Below are positions 55,427 to 63,967 of a stretch of 64,000 nt of DNA, one piece after another; positions within the stretch are counted from its first letter, which is position 1; the number at the start of each line of letters is the position of its first letter. The stretch lies in assembly GCF_900215315.1 (NCBI RefSeq), contig NZ_OBEB01000008.1:62001-126000 (forward strand), written 5' to 3'. A program made the translations under genes and the position numbers. Origin of the DNA: Arsukibacterium tuosuense. Its GTDB lineage: Bacteria; Pseudomonadota; Gammaproteobacteria; Enterobacterales; Alteromonadaceae. The notes beneath the pieces are model-generated. The model saw nothing but the letters and a program-made list of their open reading frames with translations. It had not been told where the DNA came from and made no database searches.

Positions 55427-55710
55427 TTAATGTTGATACTTTACCTGCCATTCAGCAAATTCAGGCTGAGCGTGATTTAAGTCGGTTAGTCCGTAACCAC
55501 ACTGAAGTATTGTTATCGGTGTTTGAAATTGCTCCAGAGGGAACCGGGCTTATTTCGTTGTTTGGTAGTGGCATGGAATTCACAAATAAGGAAGCGCTGC
55601 GAGTATGGGTTCGAAAAACACTGCTGGATCACTCGCACTACGTAAGTTTGCCAACGCTACGTGATATGCTAGAGAAAAAGCTGATGTCTTTCTCAAAGGA
55701 TTGGCTGTAA
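55423..55710 (+). CDS. small hypothetical protein coupled to the integrase
   Basis: This is a 95-residue protein whose ATG overlaps the integrase stop codon. It is soluble and helical, with RDLSRLVRNHTEVLLSVFE and RVWVRKTLLDHSHYVSLPTL. No family is recognised. Its coupling to the integrase suggests a recombination accessory role or simple read-through expression. A terminator-like hairpin begins 20 bp after its stop codon. Confidence 0.6.
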   Translation: MINVDTLPAIQQIQAERDLSRLVRNHTEVLLSVFEIAPEGTGLISLFGSGMEFTNKEALRVWVRKTLLDHSHYVSLPTLRDMLEKKLMSFSKDWL

Positions 55711-55729
55711 ATTTGAGCTTAGTTGCCAG

Positions 55730-55758
55730 GGGAGTAGGTTTGTCATTTACTCCCTTTA
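55730..55758 (+). terminator. terminator-like hairpin after the integrase operon
   Basis: GGGAGTA (55730-55736) and TACTCCC (55748-55754) form a perfect seven-pair stem with an eleven-base loop, followed by TTTATT. It is placed just after the last gene of the integrase operon. Confidence 0.6.
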
Positions 55759-55827
55759 TTGCTCGGTCTTTGAAGGCCAAACCCAAATAGGTCAGAGTGT
55801 TGAAGCAGATTAGTAGGGAGATTCGGT

Positions 55828-55932
55828 ATGTATATTTCTACACAAGTGATAGGTGCTATTTTTCTGGTATTGACCATCGCAACCTTGCTGATAGGCCTTT
55901 ATTTAGTTAAGCATTATAACAATAAACACTGA
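55828..55932 (+). CDS. 34-residue single-pass membrane peptide
   Basis: The frame MYISTQVIGAIF ... YLVKHYNNKH has a strong AGGGAG ribosome-binding site nine bases upstream, and a hydrophobic stretch of about 20 residues followed by a basic tail. It should be a small inner-membrane protein. The good initiation signal makes it more credible than a chance frame. Its function is unknown. Confidence 0.5.
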   Translation: MYISTQVIGAIFLVLTIATLLIGLYLVKHYNNKH

Positions 55933-56021
55933 GCGCATTTATTGCTCTTCCACAAAACCCGGTCAGTGAGCCTCGATTATTTACCCGGAACTTCATGAAC
56001 TTCAATACAACGGAAAGTTAG

Positions 56022-57182
56022 ATGCTTGAGCAAAATGCAGTTAACGTCACTGCTATCTTTATATTGTTTCAGTTTTTCTTTACCTGCCTGTTTTTTAGAG
56101 AAAAACACTGTGGAGTTAAAGGGATAAGTTCATTTGTGTTATCAGCGCTTATGCTGCTTCTGACGTCCATATTCACATTGATATATGCCAACACTCTGAA
56201 CGAGTTTTACGCGATAGCTTTGATCGTCAGTTTTTCATCAATTTACTACTTCGTCATTCGCTCTTTTACAGAATTACTCAGTATCCGGACTAAACGCAAA
56301 ACAGAGCGATATTATTTTCTCTTTGCTGTGGCTATCTCAATCGGGACATTGATTTTAACTGATGAAGTTGTCTACGGAATAAGTATTGGCATCTTAGCGT
56401 CTGCGGTAATCCCTTTGGTTTATCTGCTTAGACTAATTTCAAACAAAGTACGCTATTTAGATATTTTAGCAGAGCGTACGTTTTTATCTCACTGTATCAG
56501 TTTGATTTTAATAGGTTACCTCTTACTCCTCATTGTTATTTTTGTCAAAAAAGTTTTGCCAATTGGGATTTTGCAGTATTTGTCACTTGAACTAACTGAA
56601 TCAGTGAATACAGCAAGCCTGTTTTGGGGGTTATGTGCACACATTTCATTGCTGATTGCGTTTCTAATTGTCATATATAAATTCAAGCAAGACGAACTTA
56701 AAAAGGTTGGTGAAACTGATTATCTAACTGGGGTTTACAATAGAAAGGCGTTTTTCGAGAGAGTGTCTGGCATTCACGATAGCAATGATACATACCTTAT
56801 TTTGATCGATGCGGATTTTTTTAAAAAGATTAACGATCATTATGGACACATTGCTGGCGATGAAGCACTCAAACATATAGCAAAAGTTTTACAAGGTAAT
56901 ATTTCTAAAAGCGACTTGTTGGCCCGATATGGTGGTGAAGAATTTATTATTGCTGTAATAAATACTGACGAAAAGAAACTTAGAGTGATGGTTGAACGTT
57001 TACGTGCTCAAATGGAGAGCTCTCCTCTCGTTTTCAATGAGATCACCATACAAATCACTCTGAGTATTGGAGTTTCTAAATTCAGCAAACAGGATATTCT
57101 ACAGGATATTGAACAAGCAGATAACATGCTATACCAAGCAAAAGCAAACGGACGAAATCAGGCGGTGTACAGCCTTACCTAG
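56022..57182 (+). CDS. membrane-bound diguanylate cyclase (GGDEF)
   Basis: This is a 386-residue protein. Residues 1-220 contain about seven hydrophobic segments forming a membrane sensor of the MHYT/7TM-like kind. The GGDEF domain follows: DYLTGVYNRKAF, DADFFKKINDHYGH and the active-site GGEEF (304-308). It should make cyclic di-GMP from GTP. The inhibitory RxxD site that normally precedes by five residues reads SKSD, so product feedback is probably lost. It does not form an operon with its neighbours and may belong to ordinary chromosome or to cargo. Confidence 0.9.
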   Translation: MLEQNAVNVTAIFILFQFFFTCLFFREKHCGVKGISSFVLSALMLLLTSIFTLIYANTLNEFYAIALIVSFSSIYYFVIRSFTELLSIRTKRKTERYYFLFAVAISIGTLILTDEVVYGISIGILASAVIPLVYLLRLISNKVRYLDILAERTFLSHCISLILIGYLLLLIVIFVKKVLPIGILQYLSLELTESVNTASLFWGLCAHISLLIAFLIVIYKFKQDELKKVGETDYLTGVYNRKAFFERVSGIHDSNDTYLILIDADFFKKINDHYGHIAGDEALKHIAKVLQGNISKSDLLARYGGEEFIIAVINTDEKKLRVMVERLRAQMESSPLVFNEITIQITLSIGVSKFSKQDILQDIEQADNMLYQAKANGRNQAVYSLT

Positions 57183-57230
57183 AGCAGAACGATTAAAATA
57201 CTTTTTAACGCTGCTTCGCTTCTGAACCGT

Positions 57231-57548
57231 TTAGTTCATATTCAGGTTGCTAATGTCGTTTGACATTTCCACTCGCTCATTAAATAACGAGAATATTGAC
57301 GCGCTGACGATTAATACCGCGCATAGCATATACAGTGTCAGGTTTCCCGTGGTGACAGCAGAAAAGAAACAGGGTAATAAAATAGCTAGCCAGACATAGA
57401 AAAATATTCTTGGATTAACGCGATATTTCATCGTTAATTTGGTTGTGCAATGCATACAACTAAAAGTTTTTTCTGGTGTTATATACAATAGCTTCTTGAA
57501 AAAAACATGGTTCAGACACTTTGGGCAATTCAAATGCTTTAAATTCAT
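57231..57548 (-). CDS. small zinc-ribbon membrane protein
   Basis: This is a 105-residue protein. CPKC and CMHC near the N-terminus form a zinc ribbon (residues 8-34), followed by two adjacent hydrophobic segments (about 47-86). It is probably an inner-membrane protein with a cytoplasmic metal-binding head. It lies downstream of the lipoprotein gene cluster on the same strand, 90 bp after the next gene. No family is assigned. Confidence 0.6.
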   Translation of the reverse strand: MNLKHLNCPKCLNHVFFKKLLYITPEKTFSCMHCTTKLTMKYRVNPRIFFYVWLAILLPCFFSAVTTGNLTLYMLCAVLIVSASIFSLFNERVEMSNDISNLNMN

Positions 57549-57638
57549 CTTTACGTTATTAGGTCGGTTTCCAGTCAGCGAATCTTATAACGCAACGGCA
57601 GTTATTGTAACTGATAACTTAGAAATGCCTTCGTCTTC

Positions 57639-57845
57639 TTACTTTGTCGCAATGATCAGCATTACATCATTGTGATGCTCTTCCGAACCGCCAGCAGAAT
57701 AAGCGTCATAATGTACCTCAGTAAGCCGGTTTTTGGAAATCTGAGATTGATTAAATCCCCTTGCGATGAGTGAAGCTGTAGCCTGAGCAATTGCATCATC
57801 ACTGCTGTTACCTGCCATATTAATAACTTTTATTTCCATTCTCAT
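57639..57845 (-). CDS. small hypothetical protein
   Basis: This is a 68-residue protein with an AGGAGA ribosome-binding site eight bases before the ATG. It has an alpha-beta pattern: an N-terminal strand MEIKVINMAG, a helix DAIAQATASLIARGF, and a C-terminal strand DVMLIIATK. It is soluble and the family is not recognised. It lies 12 bp after the lipoprotein gene at 57858 and is co-transcribed with it. Confidence 0.6.
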   Translation of the reverse strand: MRMEIKVINMAGNSSDDAIAQATASLIARGFNQSQISKNRLTEVHYDAYSAGGSEEHHNDVMLIIATK

Positions 57846-57857
57846 GGTATCTTTCTC

Positions 57858-58718
57858 CTATTTAAATGTCTCATTAACCAGAACATCAAATGGAGGCTCT
57901 TGACCATCCCGTGGGCTGACGTTAGCTAATCTTGTGACAATTGCTTTGATTTCGGTTTCTGTAGTCGCAGTTTCTAAATTTTTGGCCGAGCCAAGCCCCG
58001 GATATTTTTTAGTCAGCTCTTTAGAAACGGCGGTAACTTTCTCTTGGTTAACTGTTCCACTTGGTGCAAGCTTTTTCATAACCTCCTCGATAAGTACTTC
58101 TTTCCTATTTTGATTCTTTACTGCCATTTCTAATAGTTGCTTACTTTCTTCTGCACTTATATTCAGTTCATCCATTAGGTATTGCTGTGGGCTTTTTTGG
58201 GAAACTTCATTTCCACTTTGTATAGTTACAAGTGATGCCCCTCCTTCCTTAGCCAAGAGTTGCGCTGCCAATCCCGTAGCAAAGTATTGCGCAATACCAC
58301 CAGATGCTTTACTTGAACCGTCAATGGAGGGGGCCCCGCCGGTATTAGATGGTTGGGGTGTTACATTTGTTTTTCCTTCCCCGCCAAACTCAGCACCAAA
58401 AGACGCCAATACAGAGTATGCATCTCGAGTTTCGGTTGAGTTAAATAAGCATGTCGCACCACTGCAGTCATTTGGTATCAGTTCTCCGTTAGAACTTTTT
58501 AAATTCGCTAACAACGGCAGCCAAACGGCCTCAGTGCGTTTGTAGCCTACAGTTAACTCAGGTGTTTGAGTTGTCGACGAGGTGCTTAGATCTATTGCGA
58601 ACTTAGTTGAAGTGCCAAAGACCAACGTGTTGCTGTGCTCTGGCATTGAAGAGCATCCAGCGATTGCGACTGAAAAAACTAGCATTACTTTTCTTAATAG
58701 GGTGCTAAAGCTAGGCAT
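57858..58718 (-). CDS. lipoprotein of unknown function
   Basis: This is a 286-residue protein with a strong AGGAGA site. A lipoprotein signal peptide with lipobox VAIAGC places the acylated Cys near residue 22. The mature part is Ser/Thr and Gly rich (residues 25-130) and then helical, with KKLAPSG and charged helices to the end. It overlaps the upstream lipoprotein gene by 25 bp, so the two are made together, probably as outer-membrane partners. I do not recognise a domain. Confidence 0.7.
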   Translation of the reverse strand: MPSFSTLLRKVMLVFSVAIAGCSSMPEHSNTLVFGTSTKFAIDLSTSSTTQTPELTVGYKRTEAVWLPLLANLKSSNGELIPNDCSGATCLFNSTETRDAYSVLASFGAEFGGEGKTNVTPQPSNTGGAPSIDGSSKASGGIAQYFATGLAAQLLAKEGGASLVTIQSGNEVSQKSPQQYLMDELNISAEESKQLLEMAVKNQNRKEVLIEEVMKKLAPSGTVNQEKVTAVSKELTKKYPGLGSAKNLETATTETEIKAIVTRLANVSPRDGQEPPFDVLVNETFK

Positions 58719-59389
58719 ATCTGCTCTCCTGGTAATTGTTCAAAGGTGTTTTTATAGTAATTAAAATTACTTTCGGTACTGGTTACCAAAAGAAGTTTGC
58801 AGTGATTGCCAGCTGCGACAACTGAGGATTTTCTATAACCAATTCCATTAATCTCGCCAAATCCGACTCCTATGAAACTATTTGAATAAGCCTTAACGTC
58901 TTGATTATTTGAGTAAGTTAGCGATTGTGTGAGGGTCGTTAAACCCACCTGAATTGATTCTTTCTGAAGAGGTAAATAGGGTTGGGGATTGACGAGAGAA
59001 TCTTCTTTGTTTAATTGGCACAGCTTTCCGATGTCTAATCTGCTGATAAGCCTTACAACACTCTCGTGGTCTGTATTTTCACTGGTTAAAATTAGAGCCC
59101 GACAGCCTAGATGAATTTCACCTTTTTTATTTTTTTTATACCCAATCGTCAAATTACCGTCACTAAAAAAGCCAAGCATTGAAGCGTCTCTTAGGTCGAT
59201 ATAGTTTTGCTCTGGCTGACTTGATAGAACTTTCATGATACCAAAGTGGTTTACGTAAAGGCGGCCTTCAGAGTCGATACTTGACCTTGCAGTGCACCCT
59301 GAAAGAACTAAACCAAGCAGGATAAATGCAAAAACATGGAGCGTCCAAGAACGAGCGGAAATTAAAATATGGAACTGTGGATTATGCAT
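58694..59389 (-). CDS. lipoprotein, first gene of the minus-strand cluster
   Basis: This is a 231-residue protein. The signal peptide (about residues 12-32) ends in the lipobox VLSGC. The mature protein is beta-rich with few Cys residues. It is followed by a second lipoprotein whose gene overlaps by 25 bp. The family is not recognised. The 312-bp gap before the divergent gene at 59702 probably holds promoters for both directions. Confidence 0.68.
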   Translation of the reverse strand: MHNPQFHILISARSWTLHVFAFILLGLVLSGCTARSSIDSEGRLYVNHFGIMKVLSSQPEQNYIDLRDASMLGFFSDGNLTIGYKKNKKGEIHLGCRALILTSENTDHESVVRLISRLDIGKLCQLNKEDSLVNPQPYLPLQKESIQVGLTTLTQSLTYSNNQDVKAYSNSFIGVGFGEINGIGYRKSSVVAAGNHCKLLLVTSTESNFNYYKNTFEQLPGEQICLALAPY

Positions 59390-59701
59390 TTGCCATCCCT
59401 AAGCAACGATTTAATTCTCTAATTCGCAACTCTTTCCGGAACAGCAAAAACCGGGTCATTTTTAAAATTAGTCTTATTTTAATTTTACGCAAGCGACATA
59501 AGTAAATATTGTAATAACAATGGTTAATTTATGATGATCGATAAGGATCATATTTCAAAAGCAGATCCATTGGATTGAGGCATGGATCGCCATTAGCTCC
59601 CCTGGCTCAGCTATTATGAGCCTCTACCACTAGCAGATCAGCTAAAAGAAGCTAATCTTAACCAGATTGTTAAATGTCTATGAGATTAGGTGAGGCCAAG
59701 T
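59390..59701. other. intergenic region between divergent gene groups
   Basis: It contains AT-rich stretches that could carry promoters for the minus-strand lipoprotein cluster and for the gene at 59702. It also has one small hairpin, GGCTCA-N7-TGAGCC, at 59604-59622. I see no gene or known regulatory site. Confidence 0.4.
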
Positions 59702-60055
59702 ATGGAACTTGAAATTGGCGAAAGAGCCACTCTGATAATTGCATCCGGTCTAGTAATTACCTTCAAGTTAGTAGTTTTACTGTTGGCATATAAGACCATT
59801 AAGTTAGGTTATGATTTGTTACTTAGAGGTGTTAAAGGTGAGTTTCAGTTTTCAAGTGATATCGGCGGCCATAAAGCAGACCTGAGAAGTGCTTCACCCG
59901 GACTATTATTTGTGTTGCTTGGGTGCGCAGTCATGTATGTCTCTATAATAGAAAAATACCCTCAGGAGGTACTTAAAACTACTGAACAACGAAATGTTGA
60001 GGCTACAAATATTGAAAAGCCACCTTTAAAAAACAGCGACTGGAGCTTGGAGTGA
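59702..60055 (+). CDS. two-helix membrane protein
   Basis: This is a 117-residue protein. I chose the ATG at 59702 after TAGGTGAGG; a GTG 12 bases earlier is possible. Hydrophobic segments at about 9-30 and 65-83 flank a charged loop (RGVKGEFQFSSDIGGHKADLRS), and a soluble tail follows. It overlaps the next gene by one base. The family is unknown. Confidence 0.6.
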   Translation: MELEIGERATLIIASGLVITFKLVVLLLAYKTIKLGYDLLLRGVKGEFQFSSDIGGHKADLRSASPGLLFVLLGCAVMYVSIIEKYPQEVLKTTEQRNVEATNIEKPPLKNSDWSLE

Positions 60056-60675
60056 TGAAGATTACTTTAAAAATAATTCTTTTTTACTTAATAATTTGCT
60101 CAAGCTGTGCAACAGCAATTGAAGATGAAGATCAATACCAGAAGAATTTCCGTATTGGAATTGCCCTCTATAGTTCACGTGATTTTGAACAAGCAGATAT
60201 TTTTTTTAGAAAGAGCTTCGCATTCAAGGAGCACTCTAAGACAGCTTACTTTATATCAGATTCTAATTTTGAGCTTGAAAGGCTTGTAGAGGCTAAAAAA
60301 TTCGCAAAACTCGCCTTAAATAAACTTGAACCTGCTCTTGAAGATGACAAAAAAAAGTATTTAAAAGAACTTATGTCGAAAATTGATGACATTGCAATAA
60401 GTAATTATAAAAGCTTAACATCAACGACAAGATATAGGTTTATGATGTCGCATCAGAACCAAACTCCCTTAGATTCGTTGTCAAAACAAGCAATTCGTGA
60501 AATAAATGAAAAGAAAATTTCAGAGGCAAAGGAGTTGCTACTGAAATTAGGTATTGATCCTGTTGAGTTCGACAATCCATTTTCAATGCCTATACATGAC
60601 AAGTGCGATCCAAATTATTCAGGTGTGAGAACACCAGAGATGATAAGTAATTGTCTAACTGAATTGTATCAATAA
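60055..60675 (+). CDS. exported TPR-like helical protein
   Basis: This is a 206-residue protein; the ATG at 60055 overlaps the preceding stop codon. The signal peptide (1-20, ending SSCATA) sends it to the periplasm; a Cys near the cleavage site makes a lipoprotein possible. The mature part begins with helix pairs of TPR kind (RIGIALYSSRDFEQADIFFRK, KTAYFISDSNFELERLVEAKK). It is co-expressed with the membrane protein at 59702. Its function is unknown. Confidence 0.6.
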   Translation: MKITLKIILFYLIICSSCATAIEDEDQYQKNFRIGIALYSSRDFEQADIFFRKSFAFKEHSKTAYFISDSNFELERLVEAKKFAKLALNKLEPALEDDKKKYLKELMSKIDDIAISNYKSLTSTTRYRFMMSHQNQTPLDSLSKQAIREINEKKISEAKELLLKLGIDPVEFDNPFSMPIHDKCDPNYSGVRTPEMISNCLTELYQ

Positions 60676-60693
60676 GCTAAATGACTGATTTTA

Positions 60694-60742
60694 GACACTC
60701 CTTGAAGATAGGCGTAAGCCTATCGCCTAATCAAAGGGTGTC
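60694..60742. other. nested palindromic structure
   Basis: An inner perfect hairpin, GATAGGC-GTAA-GCCTATC (60707-60724), is flanked by longer imperfect arms: GACACTCCTTGA (60694-60705) and TCAAAGGGTGTC (60731-60742), pairing 10 of 12. A further short palindrome, CCGTTGTAACGG, follows directly. It lies 18 bp after the stop codon at 60675 and lacks a T-run. Confidence 0.55.
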
Positions 60743-60817
60743 CGTTGTAACGGAAACTATTACATAGCGACCCGTTTTGGCTATAATTGACAGACAACAA
60801 ATCAAGAGCTCGCAACC

Positions 60818-61138
60818 ATGCCTTATTGCCACACCGCATTTCAAATTGTGAAGCCAGAGCAGGTTGAAAGCCTGTTAACAGCTTTTGCTCAAGAGTGCTT
60901 CATCGGCGGGCATGCTGCTTATCAGCTAGACGATGGCAGTTTCTCGATTGACGCAGGGGAAAATGATGTTAGGGCTATCTATGATGAAGACAATACAGCC
61001 ATAAAATTCTTCTGCCGCTACAAACGTGACATGAGATTTTACGATAACAAACTACAGACCTTTGCTGCCAAGCACGGAATTGATACAACACTCACTTGTT
61101 TACAACTTAATTCGAACAGCGGGGTGACTATATTGTGA
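60818..61138 (+). CDS. small hypothetical protein
   Basis: This is a 106-residue soluble alpha-beta protein: MPYCHTAFQIVKPEQVESLL, then ECFIGGHAAYQLDDGSFSID and a C-terminal strand GVTIL. No family is recognised. It overlaps the next gene by 4 bp and forms a two-gene operon with it, preceded by the palindromic region. Confidence 0.55.
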   Translation: MPYCHTAFQIVKPEQVESLLTAFAQECFIGGHAAYQLDDGSFSIDAGENDVRAIYDEDNTAIKFFCRYKRDMRFYDNKLQTFAAKHGIDTTLTCLQLNSNSGVTIL

Positions 61139-61350
61139 CCAAACAACTTGATGTTCTGGCCGTGGCTCAAGAAGTTGAGCGAGACTGTCAATCTGGCAAA
61201 TTAAGCCGAGAGTTGCTAGGTCAGGGGCAAACACTATATGGTAAGAGTATTCAATATCCTGATTATCTCCAACGTATCACTCCTGATGGCAAAAAATCAC
61301 TGGGTCACTGGCGAAGTGGTGTATTTGAAGAAGTAATAAGTCTGCTTTGA
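61135..61350 (+). CDS. small hypothetical protein, partner of the preceding gene
   Basis: This is a 71-residue protein starting at a GTG that overlaps the previous stop codon. It is charged and helical at the N-terminus (QEVERDCQSGKLSRELL) with a C-terminal GHWRSGVFEEV. The coupled pair of short genes has the shape of a toxin-antitoxin or other two-component unit, but no known motif supports that. Confidence 0.5.
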   Translation: MTKQLDVLAVAQEVERDCQSGKLSRELLGQGQTLYGKSIQYPDYLQRITPDGKKSLGHWRSGVFEEVISLL

Positions 61351-61449
61351 AACAAAGCTCGCCAGTGCAGTTTACACTGCGTGCTGGATGATTTGACGGT
61401 CGGAGAATTTGCTAAAGGATAGGAAAATCCTTGTGAAATTAAGCTCGAA

Positions 61450-61632
61450 TAGAGCAGTGAGCGTCTGTTATCTTTTGCAGATTCATCAAGCCATTTATCC
61501 AGGCCTTCCTTAAGATGCGTATAGAGAGTTCAATGTAGATAAGACTGGCTCATGCCGAGGTACTTTGCGTTTTGATCTCACTAAAGACACGTTGTTCCAT
61601 ATTGATGACTAGGCGGTTTGTACGCTTGGCCC
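61450..61632 (-). pseudogene. remnant of a ribbon-helix-helix protein
   Basis: On the minus strand, AKRTNRLVINMEQRVFSEIK is followed after a frame change by AKYLGMSQSYL, and after a stop by LYTHLKEGLDKWLDES. The first two pieces together have the strand-helix-helix pattern of RHH DNA-binding proteins. It directly follows the large recombinase gene on the same strand and may be its decayed accessory gene. It fills most of the gap 61351-61639; the exact ends are uncertain. Confidence 0.5.
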
Positions 61633-61639
61633 TCCCAGC

Positions 61640-63967
61640 TTAGATTGACACCATAAACAGCAAATATAACCCAAATCTGACACCATATTCGCTAGGTCTG
61701 CGGCGATATTGGAATTGACTCTTTCCTCGCGCTAACCTTTTTCGTTGCCGCGAGATGTCTGACCCTTTGTTCGCGACAAAATCAATCGCGAGATATCCTT
61801 CTGGGGCATACTCTTTATCCGTACGGTTATCCCTGAACGGCGTTTGCCAGCTATCCAGTAACCAGCTTTGCCACTGAAATTCGCGCTGTTCAGAATTAAG
61901 TGGTGCTCGTGAAACCAGCGTAAAGCGCATTCTTTGGGTCACAGCAAACGCTTTTTTGAAAACATGCATGGCATTGATAAAGCGATGCAATGACGTTACA
62001 TCATAAAATCGAAAATGTGGCCAGATAACCGAGCAGGAAGTTACAGCGTAGTGGGCGGCCCACAAAATGTCGGCCTGCTCTTGTTCCGTCAATTGATTAA
62101 ACTCTTTAGCCATGCGAAGGGCGATATTAAGGCTTTTGGCGCTAGCAGGTGGAGCAGGCAGCTTTGCGATAGCAGGGATGTTCATTCTGGTTTTGTCTTT
62201 GTAGATAAACCGTTTGTGATTGCGTGGGCGTTTTTTGTGTTCGAATTGTGATGTTTCATTAAACTGTTGACTGAAAAAATATGCTGCGTTACCACAAGCG
62301 AGTTTTAAACGACTGAGCTCGATGTTTGCCTCTTCTGCACATATCTCTTTGGGGATGCCATAGTTAATAGACCGAATTAAAGCACGATAAATATCCAGCT
62401 CCAGCACCTGATGGTTAACGAATAAATCCAAAGAGCCCGGACGGCGAGACGTTGTTTTTTGCCAATGTTCTAGCTGTATTGGGGCACACTGTTTTAACAA
62501 TTTCCGTGCAGCGTAGCCTGCCATGCCCTGGTATGCCGGAACAGGGTTTGTTGTTTCGATACGAGCACGGGTTGCTGTGCGCACATCCACACCTGCAAGT
62601 ACAGCTTCAGCATCACGGCTTATAATAGGTGTACTGTTATTTAATTCCATCCAGATAAGCCAGCTCGCACTATGAATGTAGTGAAATAGTGTCATGCCCG
62701 GCCCGGCATGACCGATCATGGCACTAATGGTGTGAAGCACTTTCCTGGTGGGTTGCCTTTCAGTAAGGTGTAAAAGTACTGACTTGGCTTTTTTCAGATG
62801 CACAAATTCAGGGGCGCTTTTTAGTGTGTCGATTGGCGGCGGGTACTCATCATATGGTTTTTCCTGCCAGTTCCATAGCATCCAGGTGGCAAATGAATGA
62901 CGCAGATGATGAAAACGGAAACTATCATCTCCGGTAATACGTTTTAACAACATTGTTAGTGGTTCAAATAGTAATCCTTCTGGTACTAACGGCCGACCAG
63001 AGGAGCCTAATGGCGGTTGATCACCAAAATAAAATAAGTAAGGTGAGTGCTCGGTACCGAACTTTTGCCTTGTCTTGAGGTATTCAAAAAAAATAACCTT
63101 TTCCGCATCATTCAATAGTAACCCGAAAGGAATGCGCCGCTCCGCTGAAGTTGTCTTAAGAGAGCGCTGCTCATGCGGCGTGATATAAAGTGTTGCGTAG
63201 TCAGAGAGCCTATCTGATTTTGCATTTGTCGGGATTTCAATATCCTGCAGGCGCAAAAAGTATACTTCGCGCCGTCGCAGCCCGCAGCGAAAACCTAATA
63301 TTAAAAGTAATATTACTGCTCTTGTTTGTAAATAACTGAGTCCTGACTGCTGCTCTGTACTGTTAAGTAAAAAGTCACAAGCGTGACGATATTCCCAAGG
63401 CATTAGAATATTGGCGTCAACCGTTAGTGCTTCAAGTCGCTGGCTTTTGGCAATGTATTGTTGAAACAGATGACAGGGTGATACCTGATATGTCATCTCC
63501 AGATAGATATGAAAATCCCTTAAAATACGGGCCCGTTTAGTTTGGGAAATTAAGCTGGTTCCTTCATCTATAACTTGCGTGTAAAGCTCTGATAGTTCAT
63601 CGGGGGCGATATTGATCGGATTACGCTCAGCAAATGCCAACATCAAAGGGTTGGCAATGGTATCCAGATAGCTGGCTAAGGTGCTTGGAGATAGCTTACC
63701 TGACCAGCGGCTTTGTGATGTCAGGCGAACACTGGCCCAATGCAGCAGATAATGCAAACAAGGGGGTAAATAGGTGCTCGCTTTTAGTTTTGTTTGAATC
63801 TCCCCAGCCACGTTTGAGTGCAGTTGTTGACGGGATTGGTTTGATTTAGCTGGATCCCTTTTTAGTTGTCGTAAGAGAGCTTTAATCTCTTTTAAGCATG
63901 CCTGTGTCTGTCGATGATCGTACTGACGAGTATGGGACGCATAATCAAGCGGAGCAACATTCAACAT
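61640..63967 (-). CDS. large tyrosine recombinase (phage-integrase family)
   Basis: This is a 775-residue protein, about twice the length of common integrases. The catalytic domain lies in the middle: Arg near 229 (RCGLRRREVYFLRL), H-x-x-R near 353-356 (FHHLRHSFATW), His near 417 (IGHAGPGMT) and the probable Tyr near 427 (LFHYIHS). An N-terminal helical region (1-190) and a C-terminal region of about 300 residues, unassigned, surround it. Such long recombinases are encoded in multi-gene transposition modules of gammaproteobacterial islands. The frame stays open upstream of the ATG at 63967 to the right edge (33 bp), so the real start may be outside the window. An RHH remnant follows. Confidence 0.85.
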   Translation of the reverse strand: MLNVAPLDYASHTRQYDHRQTQACLKEIKALLRQLKRDPAKSNQSRQQLHSNVAGEIQTKLKASTYLPPCLHYLLHWASVRLTSQSRWSGKLSPSTLASYLDTIANPLMLAFAERNPINIAPDELSELYTQVIDEGTSLISQTKRARILRDFHIYLEMTYQVSPCHLFQQYIAKSQRLEALTVDANILMPWEYRHACDFLLNSTEQQSGLSYLQTRAVILLLILGFRCGLRRREVYFLRLQDIEIPTNAKSDRLSDYATLYITPHEQRSLKTTSAERRIPFGLLLNDAEKVIFFEYLKTRQKFGTEHSPYLFYFGDQPPLGSSGRPLVPEGLLFEPLTMLLKRITGDDSFRFHHLRHSFATWMLWNWQEKPYDEYPPPIDTLKSAPEFVHLKKAKSVLLHLTERQPTRKVLHTISAMIGHAGPGMTLFHYIHSASWLIWMELNNSTPIISRDAEAVLAGVDVRTATRARIETTNPVPAYQGMAGYAARKLLKQCAPIQLEHWQKTTSRRPGSLDLFVNHQVLELDIYRALIRSINYGIPKEICAEEANIELSRLKLACGNAAYFFSQQFNETSQFEHKKRPRNHKRFIYKDKTRMNIPAIAKLPAPPASAKSLNIALRMAKEFNQLTEQEQADILWAAHYAVTSCSVIWPHFRFYDVTSLHRFINAMHVFKKAFAVTQRMRFTLVSRAPLNSEQREFQWQSWLLDSWQTPFRDNRTDKEYAPEGYLAIDFVANKGSDISRQRKRLARGKSQFQYRRRPSEYGVRFGLYLLFMVSI

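Noticed and set aside
47586-55813. A 15-base direct repeat (TTGAAGCAGATTAGT) at about 47586 and 55799, flanking the dynamin and integrase genes, as att sites
   Set aside because: One or two identical 15-mers are expected by chance in 64 kb, the flanks do not match, and neither copy lies at the end of a tRNA gene or at a clear module border.
61135-61350. Toxin-antitoxin call for the 60818/61135 pair
   Set aside because: Only gene size and overlap support it; neither protein shows a toxin or antitoxin motif that I recognise.
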